DNA of 64,000 nucleotides from Symbiodinium sp. CCMP2592. Taxonomy: Eukaryota > Sar > Dinophyceae > Suessiales > Symbiodiniaceae. Position 1 is the stretch's first letter. Each line of letters opens with the position of its first letter. The notes below the pieces were generated by a model, which saw only the letters and a list, made by a program, of their open reading frames with translations, ran no database searches and had not been told where the DNA came from. This document shows, one piece after another, positions 55,159 to 64,000 of this stretch. The DNA lies in assembly GCA_905221615.1 (NCBI GenBank), contig CAJNDT010003835.1, positions 425,793-489,792 on the forward strand, read 5' to 3'. Both the position numbers and the translations under genes were made by a program.

Positions 55159-55250
55159 GGAGTTTCCGAAAAGTCGGTGTACCTTATTTGAGGGTCCTTA
55201 GAATATAAGGATCCTACTAAAGCGTACCTTGTTGGGATCCCGTCTTTGCG
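55159..55250. mobile_element. IE-C copy, ATGTAGGA flanks
   Basis: GGAGTTTCCGAAAAGTCGG left and TTTGCGGAAACCCC right; ATGTAGGA is repeated beside each end. Confidence 0.78.
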
Positions 55251-57210
55251 GAAACCCCTATGTAGGAACCTTCCTTACATGAATCCTACTATTTTGGGGT
55301 TATCGGCCTAGGGTTTCTTAATCAGGTCCTACATTATTATAGAACCCTTATAGATCCCTTGTAGTAACCCTTATAGACACCTTCAATGGGACCCTTATCC
55401 CTGAACCTTACCCATCCATGAGCTCTAGGGGTTTAGGGTTTAGCAATCTTGAAGTCCAGCAGCAAAACTGTGAAGTGTATAACTACTACGGGTAGTTAGT
55501 GTTACTATTATGGTAAGTATGCTTACTCTATATTATGGTAATGGTTACAATCTGGTTTCGCGAATAGACCCTATCACTGGATATCCCACTCGGGAGCCCC
55601 CCAAGTTTCGACAGGTCTGGTAAACAATTGTTTGTAGATCGGTTTCAAATCAACACCCTCTCAACCCAACCCCACTCCAGAGTCATGTCATAAACCTCAT
55701 GGCGCAAGTTGTGTAGGCAGTAGGAGATCGCAGCAAAATATGTACGTATCGCATTGACATCCGCGCAAAATCCTCAGACTCGCTGCACGGAGTTGCATGG
55801 AACGATCTCGAATTCGTGGTCTCTTGCCGGAGGCTCATTACCGTTTTGAAATTTTGCAGTACATCCCTTGCACTCTAATAATGACCTGAAGCCGAATGCT
55901 GCTGTCAGTCTGCGTAGGCGGAGTAAAGTGTTCCCAGACTTTCTTTACCAGTACCAGTGACCTATACGGCACGTCGGCAGTGACTGTGGTGCTGTGTAAG
56001 GGGGTCTATGACATCAGCATACACCAACAGTGCTGCAGCAAAGGTTGTCTCAGCGATACTGCTCAGTGAGACTGCGCCAGCACCACCACCACCACCACCA
56101 CCACCGCAGTCGCCCCGCCACTGCCAGCACCTTTACAAGCAAGAACGACCGCGACCCGCACAACGACGACCGAGCGACTAATTACTGGTACTTCATGAGT
56201 TCTATCTTGTTACCAGTGAGACTCTTGATACTACGACTGACGTCCTTATTTGTCTTCCTGTTGTGTTGGGTTGCTACAGACCTGATGACTTGCAGGGTCC
56301 ACCTCATTCGGCCTCATTGTAGCAAAGTTCGATGGCTGCCAAGTTTTGGTCTTTCCGCGGGCACAAAAGGTGCACCGAATTGCAGACACTGGAAGAACCA
56401 GCACAGCTCTGGTGTTTTGGAAACGAGCTCAGCTCTGGCGTTTGCTTATGTGCGGACTTGCCCTGTCAATCGTGGACTCAAGGCTCATAGGTTGCAATTA
56501 CATCAGAATTGAATTCGGGCTTTAGGAGTTGCAGTTACTGCCTAGAGAGAGCGTGGGCTCAATGAATTCTCTAAGCAAGTGGCAGAAGACCTCCTTCGGC
56601 GGTTAGTAGGCTCGAGCCCGCTCCCCAATGCCTGCCGCAAAGCAGGTACAAGTCATACCTTTAAGGACATCTCCATAAATTCATGGCTAACATAGCGCGT
56701 AAGTTAAGGTGCTATCGGGGATGTTCGCGATGACTGTGGTAGTGGCGATGTTTATGAGGGCAACCACGTTGGACCGACAGCTTGTTCCCGTCCTGATGTG
56801 GTTTACTGCCAGGGGAGTCCTCAAACCCAGTTCACAGAGCACTGTCGCCTGGGATCATCAGAGACAGGCCTGAGGGATTTCGAGGTTCCCGGCACACGAA
56901 TCCAGGCCCTCTGAGCTTTGTGCCACTCGGTTGACAGAGGGGTGGGCTCCCGGAGCTTTTCCTAGACTTCCAGGTCCTGCCAGCCGCGAGCAGCATGCTG
57001 GCACTTTAACAGGAGATGGGTTTCTAAGCCGCCGTGGTTGCACAAGATAAACAAAGCGGACTCGTACAGAGCCTACCAGTATCCCCACACAACTTCTCCG
57101 AGCCGGTCTGGGGCTCGGTTTCTTCGCACAAATAGCACAAAGACCCCAAACCCTAAGACATAAAACCTTCTCGGACATACCCTTCAATGTGGGCCTCGTC
57201 CTTGCTAAGT

Positions 57211-57311
57211 GGGGGTTTCCGAAAATAGGAGTACCTTCTTTTGGGGTCCTTATAATAAGGATCCTACTATTTAGGGTATTATATTAGGGTCCCCTATTTT
57301 CGGAAACTCCC
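57211..57311. mobile_element. IE-C copy, AAGT flanks
   Basis: GGGGGTTTCCGAAAATAGG left, TTTTCGGAAACTCCC right, AAGT on each side. Confidence 0.85.
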
Positions 57312-57611
57312 AAGTAGCTAGAAGGGAAAAGACCTTGAACCTTACACCTTCTTGCTGGAGTCCCTGCCTGCTTCGTGACAGCTCATGAGCCGAAGGTGTG
57401 GGATTCCGTGCCACGAAACTTCTCCAGTCCACAATAATACTAATACAATACTCTTGCCATATTTATAGTACAGCACGGTACAGCAAAAGTATAGCTGACT
57501 AGAAATTTCTAGCAAGCAATTTGCTCAGGCTTAGCGTTTCGTGCTGACTGAACGGTTAAGGGATGTCTAGGAGTCTGGGTGTAGCTTTCCCCAGTGTTCG
57601 AAAATTCTCAG

Positions 57612-57697
57612 ATCACAAGAAACCTGCCTTCTCCGGCGGGGGCACAAGCCGAATACGGCCTCAGCCATCCGCATTCTCCCGCCTTTCCGGGTGCAAG
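57612..57697 (+). CDS. Candidate exon, unidentified
   Basis: An AG acceptor (57610-57611), an open frame with biased codons (NLPSPAGAQAEYGLSHPH), and a GT donor at 57698. Possibly an upstream exon of the 58530-60060 gene; the phase link is untested. Confidence 0.4.
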
Positions 57698-58529
57698 GTT
57701 ACTGGGCTATGAGCTACGTTCTCTGCTTCTGGCTTCTGGGAAGGGTGTTGGAACATCTGACACGTTGTTTTCACACGACATTGTGCTGTGGTTCAGGTTG
57801 GGCAACATCGACAAAGCTAAGCTCTTTTTTTGTTGTTTGAAAAAAGCAATGTAGAAGGATAGTAATTAAACTGAAGTTGAATATGTAGGTCATGGATATA
57901 CGTTATTTCAAAACAGGAGAACTTCTGCTCTGCCGTGGAGACGCATGGGCCAAGTTGGGCTGCAAAGCAGAGCCAAGTTGGGCCCGTTTTCTTCTCCCTC
58001 TGCCCCCATGGGAGCAAGTGTCGGCTTGCCCAGATTGACGAAACCTGAGCAACCTGAGGAAGGTGTGGCAATGTACAGTTCTGTCGCTCGACGTATCAAC
58101 ACAAGAGACAAAAGATTCCTCTGCAGGATGGAGGGCGAGTTGCCTTTCTGTGCTCCCTCAGTTACTTACCCAAGATTGTGATCAAAACTCTAACGGCCGC
58201 GTGCCACTATCGTCTTACCATATTGCAACGATCACCACTACCACCAACACCAGGAAAACTGAGAAGGTTCTGGCAGCGTGGCAGAACTAGGCGCCACGCA
58301 GGCAAACATCACAGGTTCACAGCAAGATCCAGAAGTCGCGAGAAACACTGATGGAGGGAGCGCATGACAATACCATTGATCACCGGAAAGCAGCTATGTA
58401 GACGCGTAAATCATGACCACTACTGTATACATACATATACATCTTTATACATATTTCGGGGTTCCTTATCATAAGGCGGAATACTAAACCCCATACTAAA
58501 CCCCAAAACCCTTTACTGCCCCATTTCAG

Positions 58530-60060
58530 CAGAAGAAGCTGGTCCCAAACACCGGCTGCCATCAGAGGGACAGAGACGAGGTTTCGCTCTTTTCTGCAAC
58601 GAAATCCCGTGGTCTTGGCAAACCCTGCGGCTCCAAATAGCCCAAAGTAGGTAGCATTTGTAGACTTTAGACCCCAAAGTGGGTACTACGGTTGATGATT
58701 CAAGTCCTGCATTGCCCATAATAAGGAGTAGACCATACATCCCATAGCTTAGGGTCCTAAGCTAATGCAGGATGTATATAAACAGTATTTGCATTCGTGG
58801 AGGTCTAGGGACAGGCCGGCTGGCCATGCTTTTAATAGGGGCACTGCAGTCCCTACAGCTGTGGCCCCGACCTCGGCTGCTCCGACGTTTCGCGTAGCGC
58901 AGAAAGATTTATACACACATGCACATGCCTAGCTGCCTACCTAGCTACCTACCTAGCTACCTACCCACCTACCTGCACACGTACATAACACACATCATGG
59001 ATACATATTGGTGGTCCCACAAGCCTGGCTGGCGCTAGCGGGGAGTGGACAGCCTGTGCCGAGCCCGTTAAAGATACCCGGCAGAAGGCCATCATGAGAC
59101 CCCAAGCGGTTGGGCAACTTCTTGCAAGGTGCACCTCGGACCTGGGCATGTTGCAAATTGGGAGTTTCCAAAAACAGGGGGTACCTTATTTTGGGGTCCT
59201 TATAGTAAGGATCCTATTACTTAGGGTACCATATTGGGGTCCCCCATTTTCGGAAACCCCCAATTCAGTCCCAAATCCATGCTGCCAAAGTGGTCAAGGC
59301 TTTCCATGGCTTCGCTGTGTCACTGGATGAAGATGCCCGACACAGCTCCTCAAAACCCAAATGGCTTCATGGCCTAATAAACTCCAGCCTGAATTTCAGT
59401 TTTGGTGGAGGCAAAGGGTTCCTATAGTCTCCATTGTAGTTCCTCTTCTTGAAACCAATTTAATATTAAGGATCCTAAAAGGTAACCCCAAAAAGGAACT
59501 ACAGTGGAGACTATAGGTAGAGGCCCAAACACGACCAGAGCTCTTCTAGGGAAAGCTCTGTGGGAGCCAGGTGGGTGGTTGTCAAAACTATGGTCCTTTT
59601 TTGGGTCCCTATCGGCACCTAATATTTAAGGTACCCAAACAGGGACCCTAATTTTGACAACTACCCAGCAAAGCCTGGCTCCTCATGGGATATGCCTTAG
59701 AAGCTGCCCCCACCCTGTAATAATGACTGTAAGGATTATATTAGGGCCCTATTATATTCCTATTATACCACTATTACAGGGTGGGGGCAGCTTCTAAGAT
59801 GCCTCGGTTTAGGGTTTTTGGGCTTTGGGGCGGTGTAGGAGTCGCTGCATGCCAGGTGCAAAACAGGGTGTAGGAGGGTTTAGAGGTATATAGCAGAGAG
59901 GAGGGTTTAGGGGTGGGTTATCAAACTTAACGACTCGGTGCGGCATGGGGAGCAATCTGCTGTGCCGGCCCTGCGTAAGGCCTCGCTTGGACCTGCCATG
60001 TGGCCGGACACCTGGAAACAAAAGCTTGATGGAACTTGCAGAGGCCAGGAAGTCTTGGAT
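58530..60060 (+). CDS. Multi-exon gene of unknown family split by four different elements
   Basis: Open patches in one consistent reading: 58530 to about 58640 (LFCNEIPWSWQTLRLQIAQ), 59024 to about 59155 (DTRQKAIMRPQAVGQLLAR), 59269-59410 (SQIHAAKVVKAFHGFAV...NFSFGG), 59523-59570 (NTTRALLGKALWEP), 59669 to about 59693 (KPGSSWDM) and a tail near 59950-60060 (ALRKASLGPAMWPDTWKQK). Junctions 59410/59523 (GC-AG, GAGGC repeated) and 59570/59669 (GT-AG) keep phase. The junction near 59157 and the one near 59694 are not resolved to the base. The intervening pieces are IE-C, IE-E, IE-I and IE-G. No domain is recognised. A further open patch at 57612-57697 may belong here. The next gene starts about 110 bases downstream on the same strand. 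Confidence 0.6.
59160..59262. mobile_element. IE-C copy as an intron body
   Basis: TGGGAGTTTCCAAAAACAGG left, TTTTCGGAAACCCCCA right, between open frames ending near 59155 and starting at 59269 (acceptor ATTCAG). The donor is not resolved to the base. Confidence 0.85.
59421..59518. mobile_element. IE-E copy as an intron body
   Basis: CCTATAGTCTCCATTGTAG left, CTACAGTGGAGACTATAGG right. Inside the intron 59411-59522, whose GC donor and AG acceptor both sit in the exon repeat GAGGC. Confidence 0.9.
59571..59668. mobile_element. IE-I introner, whole intron (GT-AG)
   Basis: The intron begins GTGGGTGGTTGTCAAAAC and ends TTTTGACAACTACCCAG: the inverted ends carry the GT donor and AG acceptor themselves. 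98 bp; phase 1 kept between WEP and AKPG. Confidence 0.9.
59698..59798. mobile_element. IE-G copy as an intron body
   Basis: TTAGAAGCTGCCCCCACCC left, inverse right. ATGCC occurs on both sides (59692 and 59799), a likely target duplication of exon sequence. Confidence 0.88.
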
Positions 60061-60173
60061 CTGAGACTGAGACCCCTATCCCCTCTCTGGAGTTGCCAGA
60101 AACATGAACTGCCTACTGCAAGCTTCCACGTCTCCGCAGTCGGGCTTCAAACTTCGGCTCAGATGTTTGAGCC

Positions 60174-63100
60174 ATGGCTGAGGGCGCGAAAGATGTTGCA
60201 AAAGCAGCTTCCATTCCGAGGTCCTCATCCTCTCGCCGCATCCTGCAGATCGAGCGCACTTTGTCCAAGACGTCCACTGCGGTTAGCCACGCCCAGGAGC
60301 ACTTTTTCAGCCGCATCGCCCGGTGGATTGCAAGACGCCCTGTTGTCACCATCGCTGGGTGCCTGGCAGCCTTTCTGGCATGCATCCCAGGGATGCTTCT
60401 GCTAGATGGTTCTGAGAACATGTTCGGCTTCATCAAGATCATGGTGAACTTCATGGATACCTTTACGTTCACGACCACCGACGAGTACAAGGACTACAAA
60501 CGTGCGACGGCCATTTTCCCTGATACGCGAGGCCTTGTCTTCCTCGCAAAGCCTCTGGGAGGGCGGACAGTTGTATCATCGGATGTGATCCGACAGATGC
60601 ACAAGGCAGAGCTTCAGATCAGGGATCTAAGCCGATTCACGTCGGACGATGGACGAGAGTTGGGCTTCACGGATGTTTGTGAGAAGTTTAGCTCAGACTC
60701 GCCATGCATCACAGGGAGTGCCACGACCACGCTTCTTGGGACAGATGTCGCAACCCGCCTTTCCGAGCTCGAAGCACTCGAGAGGAATGCTAGCTTTACT
60801 GGCTCCGACGCTGCAATGTGGGTGGTTCAGGCTATGGGCATACAGCAACGGGCAGGCCTTCCGCTCGCCTTCGCTGCGCCATCCCCTTTCCCTGGGGCTG
60901 ATGCCGACGACCCGACTCTCAGTGAATGGCTCTCCCAAAGCAGTGCCGCTCAGTAGCTAAGTGGATACACTTTTTATATACACGGTTTGGGATCATATTA
61001 CCCACAATAGAACTGAAAGTGTTCACTTTTTGCGGCTTGTGAACTCAGCAACTAAGGCCGCCATGTCCAGCTTCACGCTGATAGACACCGAGGACGGCAT
61101 CCGCTTCGAGAAGCAGGCGGCGAAGGACATCAACGAGAACGGCTATCCCGAGAATGCGGTTGTGAGAATTAATCAGTTCCTGGACCCCAAAAAGTATGTA
61201 GAAGAGTAGCCTTTATAGGTATTTGACCATTATGTTGCTTACTTTGGGGGCTTGAGGTTCAGCTCTTCAACGATTGCGATGGAGAGTGTGCAGATTGGTA
61301 TGGACAACGTCCCGCTCATAGCAGTCACCCTGTTCCTCATGGCAGGCTACGTGGTGCTCATGCTGGGCACCGACACTCGGATCCCGGGAAACTCCCAGAT
61401 AAAGCTGCTCTTGGGAGCAACTTGCATTCCAGCTTTGTCCGGGTTGGCCAGCTTTGGCCTCTTGGGATACTTTGGGCTTGGGATGACCGTCTTAGGGACC
61501 ATGGTGCCTTTCTTGGGTCTGGCCGTTGGCGTTGATATCATTTTCCTGCTGGTCTCCTCCGTGAACGCTGTGGGCCCGGACGTGAAGGACATGGAAGAAG
61601 TCATGGTGAGAGCTCTTCCCCGTGGGGGCGTTGCAGCAACTACACTTACCTTTGGTTAGTAGGGAATGGAAGAATGGTAGTAATGGTTATAACAGTAGTT
61701 ATAATTCTACCCCATCCCTCCATTCCCTACTAACCAAAGGCAACTACAACAACCTTGACATCCGTCTCTGCATTCACCATTGCCGCGGCCACCAGCACTG
61801 ATCTTCCCGGCTTCCTCTCCTTCAACCTTGGTCTTGTCATGGTCCCTATAGTCTCCTTAGGAATTACTTTTTTGTGTTTTTGTTCATATAGAAATCCCAA
61901 GAGAATTACATAATAGTTTAGTATGGTTCAAAGGGGGGTATAGGTCCTTATCCTCAACTGGATCGGCATGCTCATCATGCTCCCGGCCATGATCACGCTG
62001 AACCAACGCAACATGATCGCACGGGAGGAGCCGCAAAGTGGTTTCGGGGCACAGGCGCGAGTTGTCATGGGAGGCGGACGCAAACTGAGGGCCTTGATGA
62101 ATGCCAAGCTCGGTGAAGCCGTAGAGCGCAGTCTGCCCTTCCAAATCTGCGGGGCCTCCGTATGGTTAGTACTTACCATTCTTGGCATCTACTTTGGGCT
62201 GCAGGTGGGGCGAGGCATGCCGGATACCTACTTCGTGACCGATTCCTCTAAGGTGCACGGCTACTTGGAGGATGTCCAAAGCTCCTTCGTGGGCAGTGTG
62301 CCCATGGAGCTTGGTCTGGTTTTCGATGCACCGAAGGTTCTTGATGCCTCCTACAGGAGTCGCATGTCCGACTTGGTTGCCGCACTGAACAACAGATCGG
62401 ATGTTGCCTTGCCCGTTGATTGTTGGCTCCATCGTGCAGTCGGCGCTTTGAGCCCTTCAGCATCGATGTGCGAGGTGGACACCGCCGTTCTCACGTACCT
62501 GAACGATACCAACACGGGCTTGGTGAGTGCTCGGGACTCCTCCGGTGGTATAACCGACCATCTGCAAGCAGCCCGGTGTCGCGTTTTTCTCTGGCAGCCC
62601 ACGGACTCAGGGAAGCGCAGTGAGCAGGCGCTCGACGTCATCAGCCAGGTGAAGGATGGCTTCCCAGAGCTGAAGGTCATCCCATACCACCTGAGCTTCC
62701 CAAGCCAAACCGCGCGATACAGAATCATCAAGGATAAGACCTTCAGCACGGCCGGGTTTGCTTTCGTCGGTGTCTTCCTTGCTGTGCTGATCACCATGCC
62801 CGTTCACCTCGCCTTCATGGCGGTCGGCAATGTCATGGCGGTAACGTGTGTCTTGTTCGGCTTCATGTATGCCTGCGGCATCACTTGCAATGTCATTTCC
62901 TACAGCGTCTGCGTCATGGCCATCGGTTTCTGTGTCGACTACAGCTGCCACATCGTGCACTTTGCCGAACATGGCGTGGAGCCAGGAACCCCTTGGGACA
63001 AGCGAATGCGGCACTCACTCGAAGCCTGCAGCTTTGACGTCATGCAGGGATGTTCAACAGCCTTCCTTGGTGTGGCCATGCTTGGCTTTGGCTCCGCCGA

Positions 63101-63299
63101 GGCATTCCGTATTTTTGCTCTACTTGCGGTAGTCATCACGCTTGTCGGTGGCTTCTTCGCACTGATCGGCCTGCCTTGCTTGTTGGCTCTCCTCTCGAGG
63201 GCCTTCCGTGCCTGTGCTAGCTCTGAGGCTGAGAAGGAGGCTGAGATGCCCGAGACGGGCACTGACATTCGCCTTTCCTTCGAGCAGTTCTCAGTGTAG
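60174..63299 (+). CDS. Patched/RND-family protein with sterol-sensing domain, five exons
   Basis: Exons 60174-60944, 61057-61193, 61257-61635, 61740-61841 and 61944-63299 give 914 residues. TM1 (VVTIAGCLAAFLACIPGMLL, around residue 60) precedes a long lumenal domain. A cluster of hydrophobic helices from about 315 to 475 forms the sterol-sensing region, with GVDIIFLL near 394 where the family usually has GVDDxF. A second lumenal loop is followed by the C-terminal bundle, with GFCVDYSCHIVHF near 791, a Patched-family signature. Expected role: proton- or ion-coupled lipid or sterol export or transport; the substrate is unknown. Three of the four introns (60945, 61636, 61842) are element-derived. 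Exon 3 could instead start at 61263, also in frame. The ATG at 60174 gives the usual short cytosolic N-terminus. Confidence 0.9.
60945..61056 (+). mobile_element. Intron 1 of the RND gene: IE-J introner (GC-AG)
   Basis: The exon repeat GCCGC occurs at both ends (60945 and 61057). The intron begins GCCGC and ends CTAAG, 112 bp, phase 0, between SQSS and AAMSS. Its body matches the IE-J copy at 52738-52843, including ...CAGCAACTAAG at the right end. Confidence 0.85.
61636..61739 (+). mobile_element. Intron 3 of the RND gene: IE-K introner (GC-AG)
   Basis: The nine bases GCAACTACA occur at 61636 and again at 61740. Between them lies an element with near-perfect inverted ends (CCTTTGGTTAGTAGGGAATGG and its inverse without the last base). 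Removing 61636-61739 rejoins VA to ATTTLT in phase 0, with a GC donor inside the left repeat and AAAG as acceptor. Same family as 37256-37346. Confidence 0.92.
61842..61943 (+). mobile_element. Intron 4 of the RND gene: divergent IE-E-like introner (GT-AG)
   Basis: GGTCC flanks both sides. The intron starts GTCCCTATAGTCTCC, resembling the IE-E left end, and ends GGTATAG. 102 bp, phase 0; rejoins LVM to VLILNW. Confidence 0.75.
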
Positions 63300-64000
63300 G
63301 CACTCGTGTTACATCTAGGCACGTATAATTATCTATGTCACCTTGCAGCTTGAGAGCTTTCGGAGGTTATGCTCGGATCGAGTACGCCTCCGAGTCTTGC
63401 ACACATGCTTTTCCACTGGGCAACATGTCCGTGTCAGAGTCCGTGTCACATGTCCCCTGCCCAGTCGAGCTTGCAACCTGTAGAACTACAGTTTGGCAAG
63501 TAGCACGAACACCTTGCGGCCACACAGGTGTGCCTGCAGAGCTTCGTCCCGAAATAGCGCTGGAAAAAGGCCTCGCGATGCAGTCAATGCGGTTCTGGTC
63601 CACAGGTCTTGCCTAGCTTGACGACTTGTGTTTGATCGTTCAGCCGTGCCCATGCAACTATAAAGACGAAAGTATTGAGCCACGGGCTGGCAGCCAAAAA
63701 AGGCCATAAAAGGAGTTGTCACTTTGGAGGACGATGCAGCTTCCAGTCGTGTACACATGTAGGAATGTAGGAGTTTTCAGAGTATTGGGTACGCCGAGTA
63801 CCACAGCTCCTTGCTTGGCCAAGGCCTGGCGTCAGCTGCCTCCCCGCTGGTGCCTTGTTCAGGACGGCGCACGTGACACTTGGGTGGTTGTCAATATAAT
63901 GGTCCCTTTCTGGGTCCTTAATATACTACGGCACCGAATATTCAGGGTACCCCAAAAGGAACCATAATCTTGACAACTACCCATTTCGAAGAGGTGGGCA
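63300..64000. other. 3' flank of the RND gene
   Basis: No supported gene. IE-I at 63880-63984. No AATAAA-type signal stands out, as is common in dinoflagellates. Confidence 0.5.
63880..63984. mobile_element. IE-I copy near the window end
   Basis: TTGGGTGGTTGTCAATATAA left, TCTTGACAACTACCCA right; same internal TGGGTCC and GGTACCC pair. Confidence 0.85.

Larger units (their letters stand above)
54917..57611. other. Gene-poor stretch
   Basis: IE-C copies at 55159 and 57211, telomere-like and CCTTTAAAGG motifs, and a (CCA)n tract at 56075-56105. The open frame 56030-56512 contains a hydrophobic stretch but has no clear coding bias. Confidence 0.45.

Overview
The window looks like nuclear DNA of a photosynthetic core dinoflagellate (Symbiodinium-like). 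Four things support this. (1) Relics of the dinoflagellate trans-spliced leader (CCATTTTGGCTCAAG) sit in the DNA just upstream of gene 5174-5917, in tandem. (2) Introns frequently start with GC, sometimes GA, and end AG|G. (3) One gene encodes a signal-peptide plus FVTALP presequence of the kind used for peridinin plastids. (4) Interstitial TTTAGGG-type repeats, microsatellites and short inverted-repeat elements are everywhere. No prokaryotic operon structure, rRNA, CRISPR or convincing tRNA was seen.

Every gene I can support is on the + strand. In order they are: scattered exons of an unidentified gene (1.4-6.6 kb) with an intronless retrogene-like secreted-protein gene at 5174-5917; a voltage-gated cation channel with C-terminal EF-hands in at least 13 small exons (10008-24404), with an intronless DUF2306-type membrane protein (14429-15106) inside one of its long introns; unassigned exon-like patches (27-33 kb); an intronless ankyrin-repeat gene (33924-34823) with a degenerate leader relic; more exon patches (36-41 kb); an intronless plastid-targeted protein (41358-42467); a 12-exon DEAD-box RNA helicase (43185-47714); simple-sequence DNA (50.1-51.2 kb); a small split locus (52.1-54.9 kb); an unidentified split gene (about 57.6-60.0 kb); and a five-exon Patched/RND sterol-sensing-domain transporter (60174-63299).

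The main result is how the split genes are built. Many introns consist almost entirely of a roughly 100-bp element with terminal inverted repeats, bounded by short direct repeats of exon sequence. Removing one direct repeat plus the element restores the reading frame, and the splice donor (GC, GT or GA) often lies in the duplicated target. I recognise about a dozen such families (called IE-A to IE-N here), with copies both inside introns and between genes. This is the behaviour expected of introner elements: DNA transposons that create introns on insertion. Intronless genes, two of them carrying leader relics, stand next to these heavily split genes, so two opposite processes, intron gain by transposition and intron loss by mRNA retroposition, are visible in the same 64 kb.

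Exon boundaries were placed by hand from reading frame, family conservation, direct repeats and AG acceptors. They are inferences without transcript support.
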